A DNA stretch of 64,000 nucleotides from Linnemannia hyalina. Lineage: Eukaryota > Mortierellomycota > Mortierellomycetes > Mortierellales > Mortierellaceae. The notes under the pieces are model-generated. The model did no database searches, was not told the origin of the DNA, and saw nothing but the letters and a program-made list of their open reading frames with translations. Position 1 is the stretch's first letter, and every line of letters starts with the position of its first letter. The translations under genes were made by a program, and so were the position numbers. Positions 12,871 through 24,206 of this stretch are shown piece by piece. Location of the stretch: assembly GCA_019671135.1 (NCBI GenBank), contig JAHRHY010000019.1, positions 1,154,501 through 1,218,500 on the forward strand, written 5' to 3'.

Positions 12871-14265
12871 ATGTCATCCATCATGCCGTCGATCGGCGGG
12901 ATCCCGCTCAAGTACATCTCCCTCATCGTCCTCGCCGTCCAAAACTCATGCCTCATCATCGTCATGGCCCTTGCCCAGGGCCCCGGTCGCAAAGTCTTTT
13001 ACTCCTCCACAGCCGTTTTCATCAACGAAATCGTCAAGCTGATCGTCTGCACAATCATGACCATCCGTGAGACCATCAAGGACACCGGCCGCTTCTACCC
13101 TCAGGACTTTCTCAACGACGTCTTTGGTGGCGACGCCTGGAAGCTTGCCGTCCCCGCCATGCTCTACGCCATCCAGAACAACCTCCAGTACGTCGCCTCC
13201 CATGCGCTCGACCCTTCGACCTTCCAGGTGACCTACCAGCTCAAGATCCTTACTACCGCCCTCTTCTCAGTCATCCTCCTCCACCGGTCCCTGCCTCTCC
13301 TTAAGTGGGCCTCGCTGGTCATGCTTACCGCAGGAATCGCCCTCGTCTCGCTGGAAGAGTCGAACCACAGGAACGGACATGCAGTCAAGCCCGACCCCAT
13401 TGACCCTACCTCGGCTCTCGGTGAATTGCTTGATGCACAAAAGGGCGGTGCCGTTGCCGTTGCAGAGGTAGCGCCTTTGAGCGATCGTCCCGAGTTTGTT
13501 GTTGGTTTGATGGCGGTCTTGATTGCCTGTATCCTCTCTGGTCTTGCTGGAGTCTACTTTGAAAAGATCTTGAAGAACACTCAAGAATCCATCTGGCTCA
13601 GGAATATCCAGCTCTCGTTCTTTTCGCTGCCCTTTTCTTTGCTCGCAGTCTACCTCAAGGATGGCGAGGGCGTCACGGAGCAGGGATTCTTTGCAGGATA
13701 CGACATGCTAGTCATCACCGCCATTGCCTGCCAGTCGGCAGGAGGTCTCATTGTCGCTGTTGTCGTCAAGTACGCCGATAATATCTTGAAGGGCTTTGCG
13801 ACGAGTATCTCGATTGTGATCAGTGCGATTGCCAGTGTGGCGCTCTTTGGATCCCAGATTGGTACTATTTTCATCCTTGGCACCGTCCTCGTCCTCGGCG
13901 CCACCTACATGTACTCTCTCCCTGACAGGCCTGTCGTCAAGTAAGATCAGTTCCCCTATTGCCTATTTGTTTATTGCTTGTGTCTTTATATAAGAGATGG
14001 CTTGATTTGGAGAATTCTGACCACCGACCCCCCGCCCTCGACTGTCGATTGGTGTAGGCTAAACTAACCTCCTTTTGCTATTTGTTTGTTTGTTTATGTT
14101 TTTCTGTTTGTGTTGTTTAGATATGTCGACTTGGGCAGTCAATTGGATACTTTCCATGCAGAGGAGGGCCGGATGGGATCACCGCGGCAAGGAAGCAACG
14201 ATACGCTATCGACACCAAAATCACCCAGCGCACCCTCAGTGCGGCTCGATAGAATCCGGGGTTAA
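12871..14265 (+). CDS. Golgi nucleotide-sugar transporter (SLC35A / UDP-sugar type)
   Basis: Exon 1 (12871-13940) encodes about ten hydrophobic segments of the SLC35A family. Diagnostic stretches are LAVPAMLYAIQNNLQYVA, FQVTYQLKILTTALFSV and FLGTVLVLGATYMYS-like text near the end. Such proteins exchange a cytosolic UDP-sugar (UDP-galactose or UDP-GlcNAc) for luminal UMP. A canonical donor at 13941 and acceptor at 14119-14120 add a hydrophilic tail of 47 residues, giving 404 in total. Without that splice a TAA inside the donor ends the protein at residue 357, a normal family length. Both versions have Lys at residue 357. I prefer the spliced form because the second exon is open and polar. Next downstream on the same strand is a GT31 glycosyltransferase that could use its cargo. 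Exact sugar cannot be read. Confidence 0.88.
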
Positions 14266-15245
14266 TTGTTCTTTTATCTTTCCGAGTATCAACAACGATG
14301 AATACCGAGCCATACCACTTTGTTTCTCTTATGCTCATCCATTTATTCGTCCCGGCTTTTTTATTTCTGTTGTTAACACTCTGTCTTGTTTTCCTCTCTT
14401 CCGTTACACACTCCACATGAATAAACCAAACAACATTTCTGCATCATTACCATTATTATTATCGGCTATTACTTGCTTTCCTTTTTTCAGAGTGTTTTCC
14501 TGAGGTTTATTTGAGGTAAATATTACAAGGTCGTCAAGAAAGAACAAGGCAGGTGGATTAGGGGATATGCAATTGCATTTTTGGACCACTGTTGACCCGC
14601 CTGTTTAAGCGCAGTGGCGGTGGATGGACGCTTATTTACTTTTTTACTTTTGAGTACATACACGTTTGGTTATGTAAATGGGGAAAAGAGAAAAGAGAAA
14701 AGAGAAAAGAGAGAGCGATCGCGAGTGAGTGTGGTCGAGCGAGAGAGAGAGAAGAGAGAGAGAAGAGAGAGAGAAGAGAGAGAGATACTCCGTAATATTT
14801 TGGAGATATTTTTAAGCTTGTTGGTGCCACAGAGTCCAGGCCAGGAGCAGGAAGACAGAACGACCGTTGGGTGCCCCTTCTCACTCGCTGTATTGTCCTC
14901 AAATGAATTTACTCTCTCCCTCCCTATTGACCAGAGGCACCCTTTTCTTACAGTCTCCCTCCTTTCTACTTCCTTCCCCCTTTCTTATCTCTTCCCTCTC
15001 CCACCTCATCTTCCTTCTGTCGCCGTTGCGACCATCATCCTCTCTCTTCTCATTTTATTTCTTCTTCTTCTTCTTCCTCTTCCTTTCTCTCATTCCCATC
15101 ATCCCCTCTTCCTGACTCAACAACCCCTCCTCACCCAGCCCAGACAATCTCTATTCCATCCAGCCCACTCACACCCCCCTGTACAGCAAACAAAAACAAA
15201 ACAATCAACCCAGGAGAGCGATCGAGGACACACATATAACCAAGG
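14266..15245. promoter_or_regulatory. intergenic region upstream of the GT31 gene
   Basis: No gene is seen. It holds the transporter's 3' UTR, an A/G tandem tract at ~14688-14785 and a pyrimidine tract at ~14900-15120. An A/C-rich leader then runs to the GT31 start codon. Confidence 0.45.
14688..14785. repeat. A/G-rich tandem repeats
   Basis: A pentamer-like repeat of G plus four A's is followed by a repeating GA block punctuated by AAGA, about 100 nt in all. It is non-coding. Confidence 0.8.
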
Positions 15246-18235
15246 ATGCCGTCCACACCAGTCCGTCCTCTCTCAAACCACCTGGTGATCAACACCCACA
15301 ACCTCTCCCAGGCACACAACAGAGGTTCGCCCAGATCCGCCACCTCAAGAGATTCCTTGAACGCCCTCAAGGAATCCAACAAACCCCCCATGGACAAACG
15401 ACACAGTTTCGGACCGTCCTCCCTCAGCCATAGTCACCTCCTCTCTGCCGGAGGAAACTCACCCAACGGAAACGGGAACCATAACGGAAACGGTGACAAT
15501 ATCAATGGCCATGCCATGTTCCATGGACACCTCGGTCATAGCCATTCTTCTCGGCCGCGGCAGAGCTTGGCCCTGACTCTCCTCAGGGTTCTGTCTATGG
15601 GACCTGGCTTCCTCGGACTTGTCTACAGTATTAACGTCGCAAGAGACTCCCAGCTCTTTGGCAGTATTCAGGAGCAACAGGACAGACAGTTCTCTCGGGA
15701 TAATGGCATGGACGACGGCATACCCTTGACTCGATCCGACTTTTGGATAGCCAGCATGTACGTCCTTTTTTATTCTTTTTTGTGTAATCCTAGTTGATGG
15801 GGACAGGGAATGTTGCACTATGTCAGGCACAAGTTCTTATTGTACTCACCCAATTGGTCGTCTTTCTTCTCTTTCACTCCTCTTGCGCCCGCATTCTTCA
15901 TGATTACTTTTGTCTATATTTGCAGCTGGGTAAGGCGTCGTCAGTCACACCATGCTCCGCTTGGCTCTGTCGTCTAATGAACAGGGCATCTTTTTTTTTG
16001 CAAAGTGCTCATAACTGTCGTCATACTGAAAGCCTAATCCACAACTCCAAACGCCCTCTTTTCTTTATCCATTGCAATTAATAGTGCGGTCTATCGATGT
16101 ACTGGGCTTTCCTTCTCACAACGGCATTCACCCAACGTCTGTCGCAGTCTTATCGTGCTCCCAACGTCGTCCTCAGGATCACCCTTGCACACTTGTTGAG
16201 CTGGGTCCTAATTGGCATCATCATTCAGTCAAGACCCCCTACTGAGCCTATCCGTCCCTGGGTCATCATTACATTTGGTCAGGCCCTTCTCCTGTTTGTG
16301 ATCACATACCTCCCTTGGTGCAGGACTCAGATGAAGCTAGCGGGCTTCCCAACCATCTCTGACCGATTTGTTACTAATCCTCTCGAGGACGGATTCATGG
16401 GACGTGAGATCAACGGACAGTCTGTCACTCGCTTCCTCGTTCTCCCTCTGGTCATCGTCGGCATGTGCTCGTGGATGTTGATCATTACTCGAGGACAGCA
16501 CAGTCCCGGCCAGGACTATGCCCAACAAGGACAATGGCAGCAGGAACATGGCACCCAAGGAGGCGTCAATGTTCAGGATCCTCCCGCCCCCATCATCAAG
16601 CCAGTTACCCCAGGCAGCCTTAACACCTTCCTCATAGACCGCGAGCAGGACGACCGTATGGTTATTTGCATGATTGTGCTCTCCTCTGCCACCCCTCAGG
16701 GCTTCCGTAACCGCCAATTGTTCCGCGAGACGACGTTGAAGCTTCTCCCAAGTCCCCGCAACAAGGCCGTCATTGTCAAACACCGCTTTATTATCGGAAC
16801 TGGCATTACAGTGAATGTGCAGGATATTGAGCAGGAACACAAGATGACAAACGATCTGTTGATTGTCGAGGCCCTCGACACTGCGGACGGTAAGAGTGCC
16901 AAGTTGTACGACGCCATCAAGTGGGCCGACCAGCTGGACTTTGACTACCTAGTCAAGACCGAGGATGATGTTCTTGTTCGCATGGATACCTTGTCTGGCG
17001 AGCTTTACAAGCAAGGCAAGAAGGAGTTCTTCTGGAAGGGCCTCGTCTTCAAGTAAGTCCCTATCAAAGGCTCACTCGCCAAATACTCGAACTTTTTTTT
17101 ATTTTTATTTTATTTTTTATTTTTTATTTTTTTATTTTACACTCTTTTTTTTTTACTTACATTGCTTATGACTATGACAATTTGTAATAGGAATGTTCCA
17201 AATACTCGGTTGGACGATATGGATTTGAGGGAAATGCCAAAGTTCACGGACGGGACATTGACGACTCTCTCGAGGGACATTGTTGCATTGTTGGCTATCC
17301 CCGCACCCCGCTACTTTGTTGCCAGCAGCGCCCAGTCCCTCGGAATCTGGCTTCACGGATACGGAATCAAGCCCGTCCACGACACTCGCATCCAGTCCGG
17401 CGCATTTGTGTGTGAGGAAGATCTGGTCGCCAAGCACTTTGACAACGAGCCTAGTCTTACGTCTCAGCCACGCGATGATCCCATCAAGATGGTGGAGAGG
17501 ATCAACCGGATCCGAGCAGAGCTCAAGAGGAACAAGGACAACCGCAACTTTAGGACTGAGATCTCAATCTGTGATAGCCGTATCCAGAAGCGGTGTGCAA
17601 TGTGCTACTCGTGCCAGGGTCGTGCTTCGAACTGGAAGCAGATGGGCTTCGATTGTAAGCCAGGTGGCGTTATTGTGGGCGACAAGTACAGGAAACCAGA
17701 GCTCATTGACGCCAAGCAGATGGAAGAGTTGCTCAACCGACCCCCGACCGGCGTGTCGGACGAGCTCGAGATGGCTCAATTGAAGGATTACCGTCCTGAA
17801 ACCCGAGCACGGATACAGGCCGAGCAGGAGGCACAGCGTCAGGCAGAACTCGAACTTCAACAACAGAACGAGTCGGCAGGAGAGGGAGACGAGGAGAGTG
17901 AAGAAGGAGATGGATCTGAGGAGGGCAATGAGGAAGAAGGATCTGAGGAGTCAGGAGCAGAGAACGAGGACGACGAGCCCATGACCTCGCAGGACGAGGA
18001 AGAGGCCTTGGACGAGTCTGAAGAGGAGGGTCAGGGTCAGCAGCAAGATGCGGGACATGATGACCACGACGAGTCCGAGATGCCTATTACGGACCAGGAG
18101 GTTGACTTTCTTGATCGTCGCAATGACGAAGAGACTCTTCATCCTGTAGCGAACAAGAAGAATAAGAAGTCCAGCGGCAGCAGCAAGACAAAATCCAAGG
18201 CCAACAACAATAACAAGTCCAAGCGCAGGGCATAG
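15246..18235 (+). CDS. multipass GT31 (galactosyltransferase-type) glycosyltransferase
   Basis: The inferred exons are 15246-15757, 15926-15929, 16085-17052 and 17191-18235, totalling 842 residues. The 4-nt exon is needed because an in-frame TAG at 16082-16084 forces exon 3 to start at 16085 in a phase exon 1 cannot supply. The polar, His/Asn-rich N-terminus precedes about five hydrophobic segments, near residues 108-130, 166-190, 200-219, 231-249 and 288-306. The luminal domain follows, with the GT31 signature around YLVKTEDDV (Glu465-Asp466-Asp467, the metal and UDP-sugar site). The C-terminus is a long acidic Glu/Asp/Gln-rich tail ending in Lys/Asn. The family transfers Gal, GlcNAc or similar from a UDP-sugar in beta-1,3 linkage in the Golgi. 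Donor and acceptor are unknown. The upstream transporter could supply substrate. Confidence 0.82.
17093..17155. repeat. T/A-rich tract in a GT31 intron
   Basis: T runs punctuated by single A's fill much of the last intron (17053-17190), between the donor and the acceptor. It is probably simple-sequence expansion in the intron. Confidence 0.75.
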
Positions 18236-18444
18236 ACGTCAACGCCTTTTTTTCCTTTCTTGCATTTCCCACCATTGTATTAAAATCATCATGTGATCAT
18301 GCTAATGTAACTTTGCAAGCAACATTTGGTTTCTTTAGCTCTTCTGCTTTTTGCCTTTTTGCATCTCTTCTTTCTCCTTTCTCCTTCTCCTTTCTCATTG
18401 TCATTCTCATTCCCTCAACCTTCTTCACTCACCCACCTGTCGCC

Positions 18445-19770
18445 ATGTCAGACAACAAGACGCAAAACCTCAACAACACCACCAAGGGTGACGAGGACGA
18501 CAGAGACGACAAGGAAGACACCAGCAACACAGACCCGATCTGCGCGATATGTCTCGCGTCGTACACAGGACGAGTATACCTCTCACCGTGCATGCACTCG
18601 TTCTGTGCGTCGTGTCTCTCCGCCTGGGTAGATGTCTCGGTCCTCTGCCCGCTGTGCAAGTCTAAACCGGACCAGATCCACTGGGGGGTTGATACTGCTC
18701 TTGGGGTGCTCAACACTATCACTGTGACAAGCTCTTCGCCGTTTTATGCGAATGGTCCTGATCGTTGGAGGGACCGACGGAAGGCTACAACTACTGGAGG
18801 ACTTACGTGGAGGGAGGCACTGAGGAATGTAGCGGTACAGGCGAGAAAGGATGAAGAGGAACAGGGGCAGTTGGATCTGGCAAGTACGGAGGCAGATCTT
18901 CAGGAAGGTGACGCTGCTTTGGACGACACGTCGGTTTCGACAACCGGTGGAGCTTCGGAGGGTGAGGGTGAGGACGGATGCGAGTCTGACCAAGAGCGGC
19001 ATGATCAAAGGCTTGTTGGCACCAGTGGTGGCAGCAAAAAGAGGTCACGATCGCATTCGCGGTCTCGATCCCGATCCCGATCTCGATCCAAGTCGACTAC
19101 GCCCATAGACAGCTACCCATACGACTCTGACGCGCTCTTCTCCTCCTCACACCCAAACCTTTTCTCGGGCGGACGACTGGTACAAGGACACGGATCGACG
19201 GACGAGGCTACACCTACCACTGCGGAAGGAGACAATGGCGGCACAGCAGCAGCAGGACGCACAGCAAGCCGACAAGAGGTCTATGCCCTCGGACTTGAGC
19301 CTACTCCAGAACAGGATTTCGCATTTGCAGACGAGATTCGACCGATCGATGTGGCTTTTTTGACTCCATTTTTGCAGCAAGATCTGGCGGTGTTGACGAA
19401 CTCTGGTGATCGGCCGGTGGATCCGATTATCGTCGACCTGATTATTAGCCTCTTTGTCGCGCATGGTAGCAAGGCGTCTTTGGCTCTATTTTCGCGAGGG
19501 GGTGGAGGACAAACTCACAAGCGGCGGGCATTGGAGGACAAGGACAAGCAGCCGCCTGAGTGGAATTTTGTTGAAATGGAGGTCGCTCAGTGGATCGCGT
19601 TGAGACCTTCCAAGGAGAGCTGGAGTGAAGTGGACATGGCACGACTGTTTGTTCGAGAAATGCGACGTGTTGTAAAGAAACGCTGGACGGTCAAGCGATG
19701 GAACAATAGTGTTCTCTATCAGCCTATGCCACCACTATCACCTCTGACTTTGCCCTCGTCGACCTCGTAG
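18445..19770 (+). CDS. Topors-like RING-finger E3 ubiquitin ligase
   Basis: This is a single exon of 441 residues. The RING is a complete C3HC4 near the N-terminus: Cys33, Cys36, Cys49, His51, Cys54, Cys57, Cys68 and Cys71. It is followed by DQIHWGVD-type text as in Topors proteins. A central acidic stretch leads to an Arg-Ser repeat (around 19040-19095), again as in Topors. The C-terminal ~150 residues contain a conserved-looking helical segment, PFLQQDLAVL and WSEVDMARLFVREMRRVVKKRW. Family members act in the nucleus as ubiquitin, sometimes SUMO, ligases. The substrate is unknown. The start is the first ATG of the frame, 209 nt after the GT31 stop codon. The frame upstream is open but lacks ATG. 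Confidence 0.8.
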   Translation: MSDNKTQNLNNTTKGDEDDRDDKEDTSNTDPICAICLASYTGRVYLSPCMHSFCASCLSAWVDVSVLCPLCKSKPDQIHWGVDTALGVLNTITVTSSSPFYANGPDRWRDRRKATTTGGLTWREALRNVAVQARKDEEEQGQLDLASTEADLQEGDAALDDTSVSTTGGASEGEGEDGCESDQERHDQRLVGTSGGSKKRSRSHSRSRSRSRSRSKSTTPIDSYPYDSDALFSSSHPNLFSGGRLVQGHGSTDEATPTTAEGDNGGTAAAGRTASRQEVYALGLEPTPEQDFAFADEIRPIDVAFLTPFLQQDLAVLTNSGDRPVDPIIVDLIISLFVAHGSKASLALFSRGGGGQTHKRRALEDKDKQPPEWNFVEMEVAQWIALRPSKESWSEVDMARLFVREMRRVVKKRWTVKRWNNSVLYQPMPPLSPLTLPSSTS

Positions 19771-20274
19771 GATTTGTCGTCTAGCGTTGCACGATCAGCT
19801 TAATGGAAGGAATCACTCAACTTTTTTTGTAAAGTGATGCTGCTCACCATGTATGCATCCGGTCGCGAATGAGCAAAGGAGATCTATACCGCACACCATC
19901 GCAGATATCTACATGCTTGAATTAAAAAAGCAGACCGGATCAATTGGCATGTTTTTTTGGGTGTGCGTAGGCCATGAGGTCAAGTTAATTAGCCCAATGC
20001 TGCTCCCACATTATTGCTCCTTGCTTCACATTATTCGGTCAACTGTCCTTATCGTTGCTGCTTCAATTTTCCATTCTGCGAGAGACAAAGCAAGGCGCGT
20101 TGTGTTCAGAGAGCGCGATCAAAAGTGAACTAATGAAGGTGTATGTATGTAACATTCTTCTAACAGCATAATGAACTCTACAAAAAAAAAAGTACTGTAG
20201 CAGGAGTCCGACAAAATAAAGCTCGTCTTTCTGACCCCTGTTACCTATCCGACCTAGACAACAACCCCTCGAAC
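19771..20274. other. convergent intergenic region, no gene seen
   Basis: This 500-nt stretch separates the convergent RING and FAT1 genes. It should hold both 3' UTRs. I see nothing else. Confidence 0.5.
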
Positions 20275-23176
20275 TCAGAGACGAGCACGACCAGCATGAA
20301 GTTCATCCAACTGCTTGCGTCCAAAAAGCACATACCGCCCCTTTTGAGTCCACCAATAAAGTCGCTCATGAACCTTCTCGAGATCAAACCCTTCCTTCTT
20401 GAGTTCGACCTTCTTGTTCTTGAACGTCCCTGTGATCTCGAGTTCAGACTCGCAGATCCGGACGAACCGAGGGATCGCGTAGGAGGGGAGACGTTTTCTA
20501 GCGTGTTTGCCAAGCCGGTCCATGAAATCTTCCAATGCCTTTTCGTTCAGTTTGTGTGGAACTGTAACAGGTGCAGGTACAGGTACAGACGCGTCTCTTT
20601 CTCCAGCTTCCGACACATGTTCGACAGGAGCAGCAACAGCAGAAACAGGGGCGTTCTTATCCTCCTGCCAATAAGAATCCTTCAAAACAACAGCAACCAT
20701 CCCCGCCTTTCCATCCTGTCCCGGAACCGTAACCCCATAGACCGTACAGGACGCAACCCCCTCCACATGACCCAACGTATCCGCCACCTCGGCCGTCGAC
20801 ACATTCTCGCCCTTCCACCTAAACGTGTCCCCCGCACGATCTGCGAAATACCAAAAATTGTCTTTGGTCCTGTAGAGGAGATCGCCAGTGCGCATATACT
20901 GGTCGCCTTGGACGAATACGTTCTGGATTAGTTTTGCCTGGGAGAGTTTCGGTTGGTTGTAGTAGCCGACGAAGCGGTTTTCCATCTTTTTGCTGTCTGC
21001 TAATGTGATCAACTCGCCTGTTTCTCCCGGCGCGCACTGTGCGGATGGTGAAAGAGGTATGGTTAGATGTGTTGTCGTTTTTTTTCACTGGGGTCATTAT
21101 TGCTGCTGCGCGGTGCAGTAGAAGCATGACTTGCCTCGATGCAGTATCCGTCCTTGTCCTTGATGAGCTCTTCGGTGTCGAGATCCACCTTGACAATACA
21201 AAGTCCACCTTGGAAAGCACTATTTTTGTGCAATCCCCAAAAAGATTAGGAGTCAGTAACACGATCGCATTTGTGTATCTTATCTGCACATCCAGACTGT
21301 CGAGCAACATACCGGACGAGAGGACCACGGAATCTACACAATTGAGAAGAAAAAAAATGGGGGAATACCTGTTAAACCAGACAGTAATGAAAGGGCTGCG
21401 GATGGTGTAGACATTTGAAAAGGCAAAGAGTTTCATATCATCATCTTCTTACCCGACAGCTCCTGCACCATCCTCGCCGCTCGTGAGATTAAACAACGCG
21501 CTCGTTGCTATAGAAGTGTCACAAAAGAAGAGGACGCGAAAATAATAATATGTTAACTGACGGTTTCCCTTCCTTCGTTTACACAAAAGAAGGAAATACG
21601 CCTCTTTCTTACGAACAGCACTCTAGCTTACCTTCACTCATGGTATAGGACTCAAAGACGGTGGCGACCCCAAATCGTTCCTGGAACTTGCGCCAGATAT
21701 CAGGTCGCAATCCGTTGCCAAACATCAGACGGACCTTGTGAGCCTTGTCGAGCTCTGGATCCTCGGGAGTGTTGACGAGGTAGCGACAGAGTTCTCCAAT
21801 GTACTGGATCAATGTCACATCATGCTCCCGCACTATGATTCATGTTGTCAACGATGGAAGAGAAACAAGTCAATGTCAGTGATCGGTACCTCTTTGTCTT
21901 TGCTTTCTTTTGTCAGGTTCAATTGGACGTACCATCTTTCCAGAATCCGGTGGTGGAGAACTTGCGAGCCAAGACGACTGAACTTCCCGAGATCCAGCTC
22001 TGACCAATGCCAATGATAGCTATCCAAGAAAAATAAATAACTGTCAGCTACCATTATTCTATCTTTGGAACAGAAAAAAAGAGGAGGGGCTACGAAATGG
22101 ATCCATGACGGTTGATGGCTAAAAATGAATACCTCCTGCAGAGTGGTAAAGGGGCAAACAGTTGTAGGTACGATCCTTCTCGGAAATGCTGCAGATGCCC
22201 GTCCACACACTTATCGCCACTAAAATGCCGTGTGTTAATAAAGTGACAAACACAAGCAATGTATTAGAACGATTAAGCGAGCAAGCCGAGGACTATACAT
22301 CACAAACAACGAAAATAAACATACGGGTACAGCGTCCATGGTCCATGACGGCGGCTTTGGGGAATCCAGTGGTACCACTGGTATAGATGAGCGCGACCGC
22401 ATCGCCAATGACCACATCCTCCCTCGAGGCTCTCGAGAACCCCTCAGCCGAACACTCCTGCCACTCCATGAAATCAAAGAACCTCTCCTCAGGTCCCTTC
22501 AAATACTCATCAAACCTCGTCAAGACCTGGTCCTTGCGCGTCACGGTCACAATAGTCTTGTACCCCAACTCCCGGATCCCCAGAATCGACTCTTCCAAGG
22601 CCCCGCGAAGCTCATAATCAAATACCAACACATCCGAGTTGGCAGTCTTTAAAGAATGCAACAACACGGGTCCGACGATTTGGTTGTTGATAAAGGCTGC
22701 GACGGCTTTGATCTTGAGAAGGGCTAGCCAGGAGATGACAAAGAGGGGCGAGTTGGACATGAACATGGCGACGCGGTCTTTGGAGCCGATACCACGGGAT
22801 TTGTACCAGTGCGCCATCCGGTTGGAGGCCAGTTCGAGGTCGCGCCAGGTGTAGGAGTGGTCCTCGAAGATGAGGGCTATTGAATGGGGGCGAAGGAGAC
22901 ATTGGTCTTCGAACCGGTTGTACATGCTGATATCATTGTTGTTCACCAGTCTCTGGAACCTATTTTTCTCAATCAAAATAGACAGTTGTTAGAACAACGA
23001 GGGTTGCCCAATGTACTGTGAGTCTGAGGAGACGGAAGAGAAAGGTCAAAGTAGGCGCACCAGAGTTTGGTTCTGAGGCCGGGGATGCCAAAGTTGAGGT
23101 CGCGGGAGAAGCGTGTCCGGCCGTCGAGGTAGAGTGCAGCTGAGACCAGGGCCAATGCACCAGTGACAGATACCAT
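20275..23176 (-). CDS. FAT1: Fat1/FATP very-long-chain acyl-CoA synthetase and fatty acid transporter
   Basis: Nine exons join in frame to 682 residues (yeast Fat1 has 669): 23061-23176, 22325-22959, 22133-22219, 21933-22019, 21632-21832, 21453-21507, 21313-21333, 21135-21219 and 20275-21036. A short hydrophobic N-terminus is followed by the adenylate-forming domain. The ATP/AMP signature YTSGTTGFPKAA lies at 231-242, and YNCLPLYHSAGG and ESYTMSE(AT) follow. The FATP motif GDTFRWKGENVSTAEVA and a C-terminal LPSYAIPRFVRI complete the family pattern. The enzyme activates long and very long fatty acids with CoA and ATP at the ER, peroxisome or plasma membrane, coupling uptake to activation. Exon 7 is only 21 nt, and the intron after exon 8 is GC-AG. 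About 40 Ala/Pro/Val/Glu-rich residues are inserted before the C-terminal subdomain. Confidence 0.93.
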
Positions 23177-24206
23177 GTTGGTGATACTTTTTTTGGATTA
23201 TTGGTTGTGATACCGATGGACGAGGGGAAGTACGAGTGGAACTGTTTGTCAAGTGAGGGAGAGAAAAGGCGTGAGAGTATGGGTATGAAGAGAAAGTAAG
23301 AAAGAAATGTAAAAGTACAACAACCGGGCCCGGAAAAAAGGGAAGTTCTTTTGAGGGGCTGTTTTTCTTTTGGAGAGTGATGGGGGAAGAAGTGGTGTCT
23401 ACGGAATGGCGAATGCGAAAGGGGGGCGTGATGAGTTTTGAGAGAACAAAAGTTGATTGGGTTGATTCCTCAACATCGCACTGGCCCTTGTTCTTTGTTC
23501 AAAGTTTTTTTTTCGGTGTGGAGAAACAAACCAACCGAGCGCCCCATTTACACACAAACAAGTTCGTACAACGTTCTTCATTCGTGTAAGCAAACAAGTA
23601 CACATAAAAAAGCATTGCCCTCTTGTCCGGACGGCGCTATATATGCGTTTTCTCATAACTTTGAACGCGCACAGAACTACCCCTCCTTGTGCACAGAAGA
23701 ATGATGTTGATGACACGCTGTCTCTTTAGCAATCCCTGTCGCTTTACGACTGCTCGGCATGGTCCGAGACATGGTATGACTAGGCTTACTAGTGTGGCTA
23801 TGGCTCGGTTGAAGCACTCGTATGCCGTTCAATCGTATGCCGTGTGCTCTGGCCCATTCTACTGCCATAAACACTTGCCGAGCAAACATATCTACAGATC
23901 AGTGCGGGTTTACTTTATTGCTTGCCTTCAAGGCTAGAAGGATAGACGCGACCAAAGTCCATAGACTCCAGTCCATATATATATCACGTGTTGAGAGAGA
24001 GCGAGTAACTGCGACAAGGCGAGTTGGCGCGTTGGAGCTGGAATTTGATGAACCGGCGCAGTATGTTTATCTCTGGTCGAGGGAAAGGCTTCTTGTTGTG
24101 TTTCCTTTGGAGTACAAAAAGATCTCATCTTACTTCTTCCTTCTTCTTTCATTCAACACACAAAAACAATTCTCATCCCGGAAAACGGATCAACCAGTCA
24201 TCAACA
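23177..24206. promoter_or_regulatory. divergent promoter region, FAT1 / F-box gene
   Basis: This is a 1-kb non-coding stretch between divergent starts. The F-box side has a TATATATAT element at 23976-23984 directly followed by CACGTG at 23985-23990. That hexamer is a bHLH-type E-box, about 220 nt upstream of the start. The frame upstream of the F-box start is open but is read here as promoter and leader. Confidence 0.5.
23976..23990. promoter_or_regulatory. TATA-like element with adjacent CACGTG E-box
   Basis: TATATATAT is immediately followed by the palindromic E-box CACGTG, upstream of the F-box gene. Whether it is used is inference from position and consensus. Confidence 0.45.

Noticed and set aside
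24024..24206. Upstream in-frame extension of the F-box protein
   Set aside because: There is no ATG, the region contains the TATA-like and leader sequence, and the F-box follows directly after the ATG at 24207.
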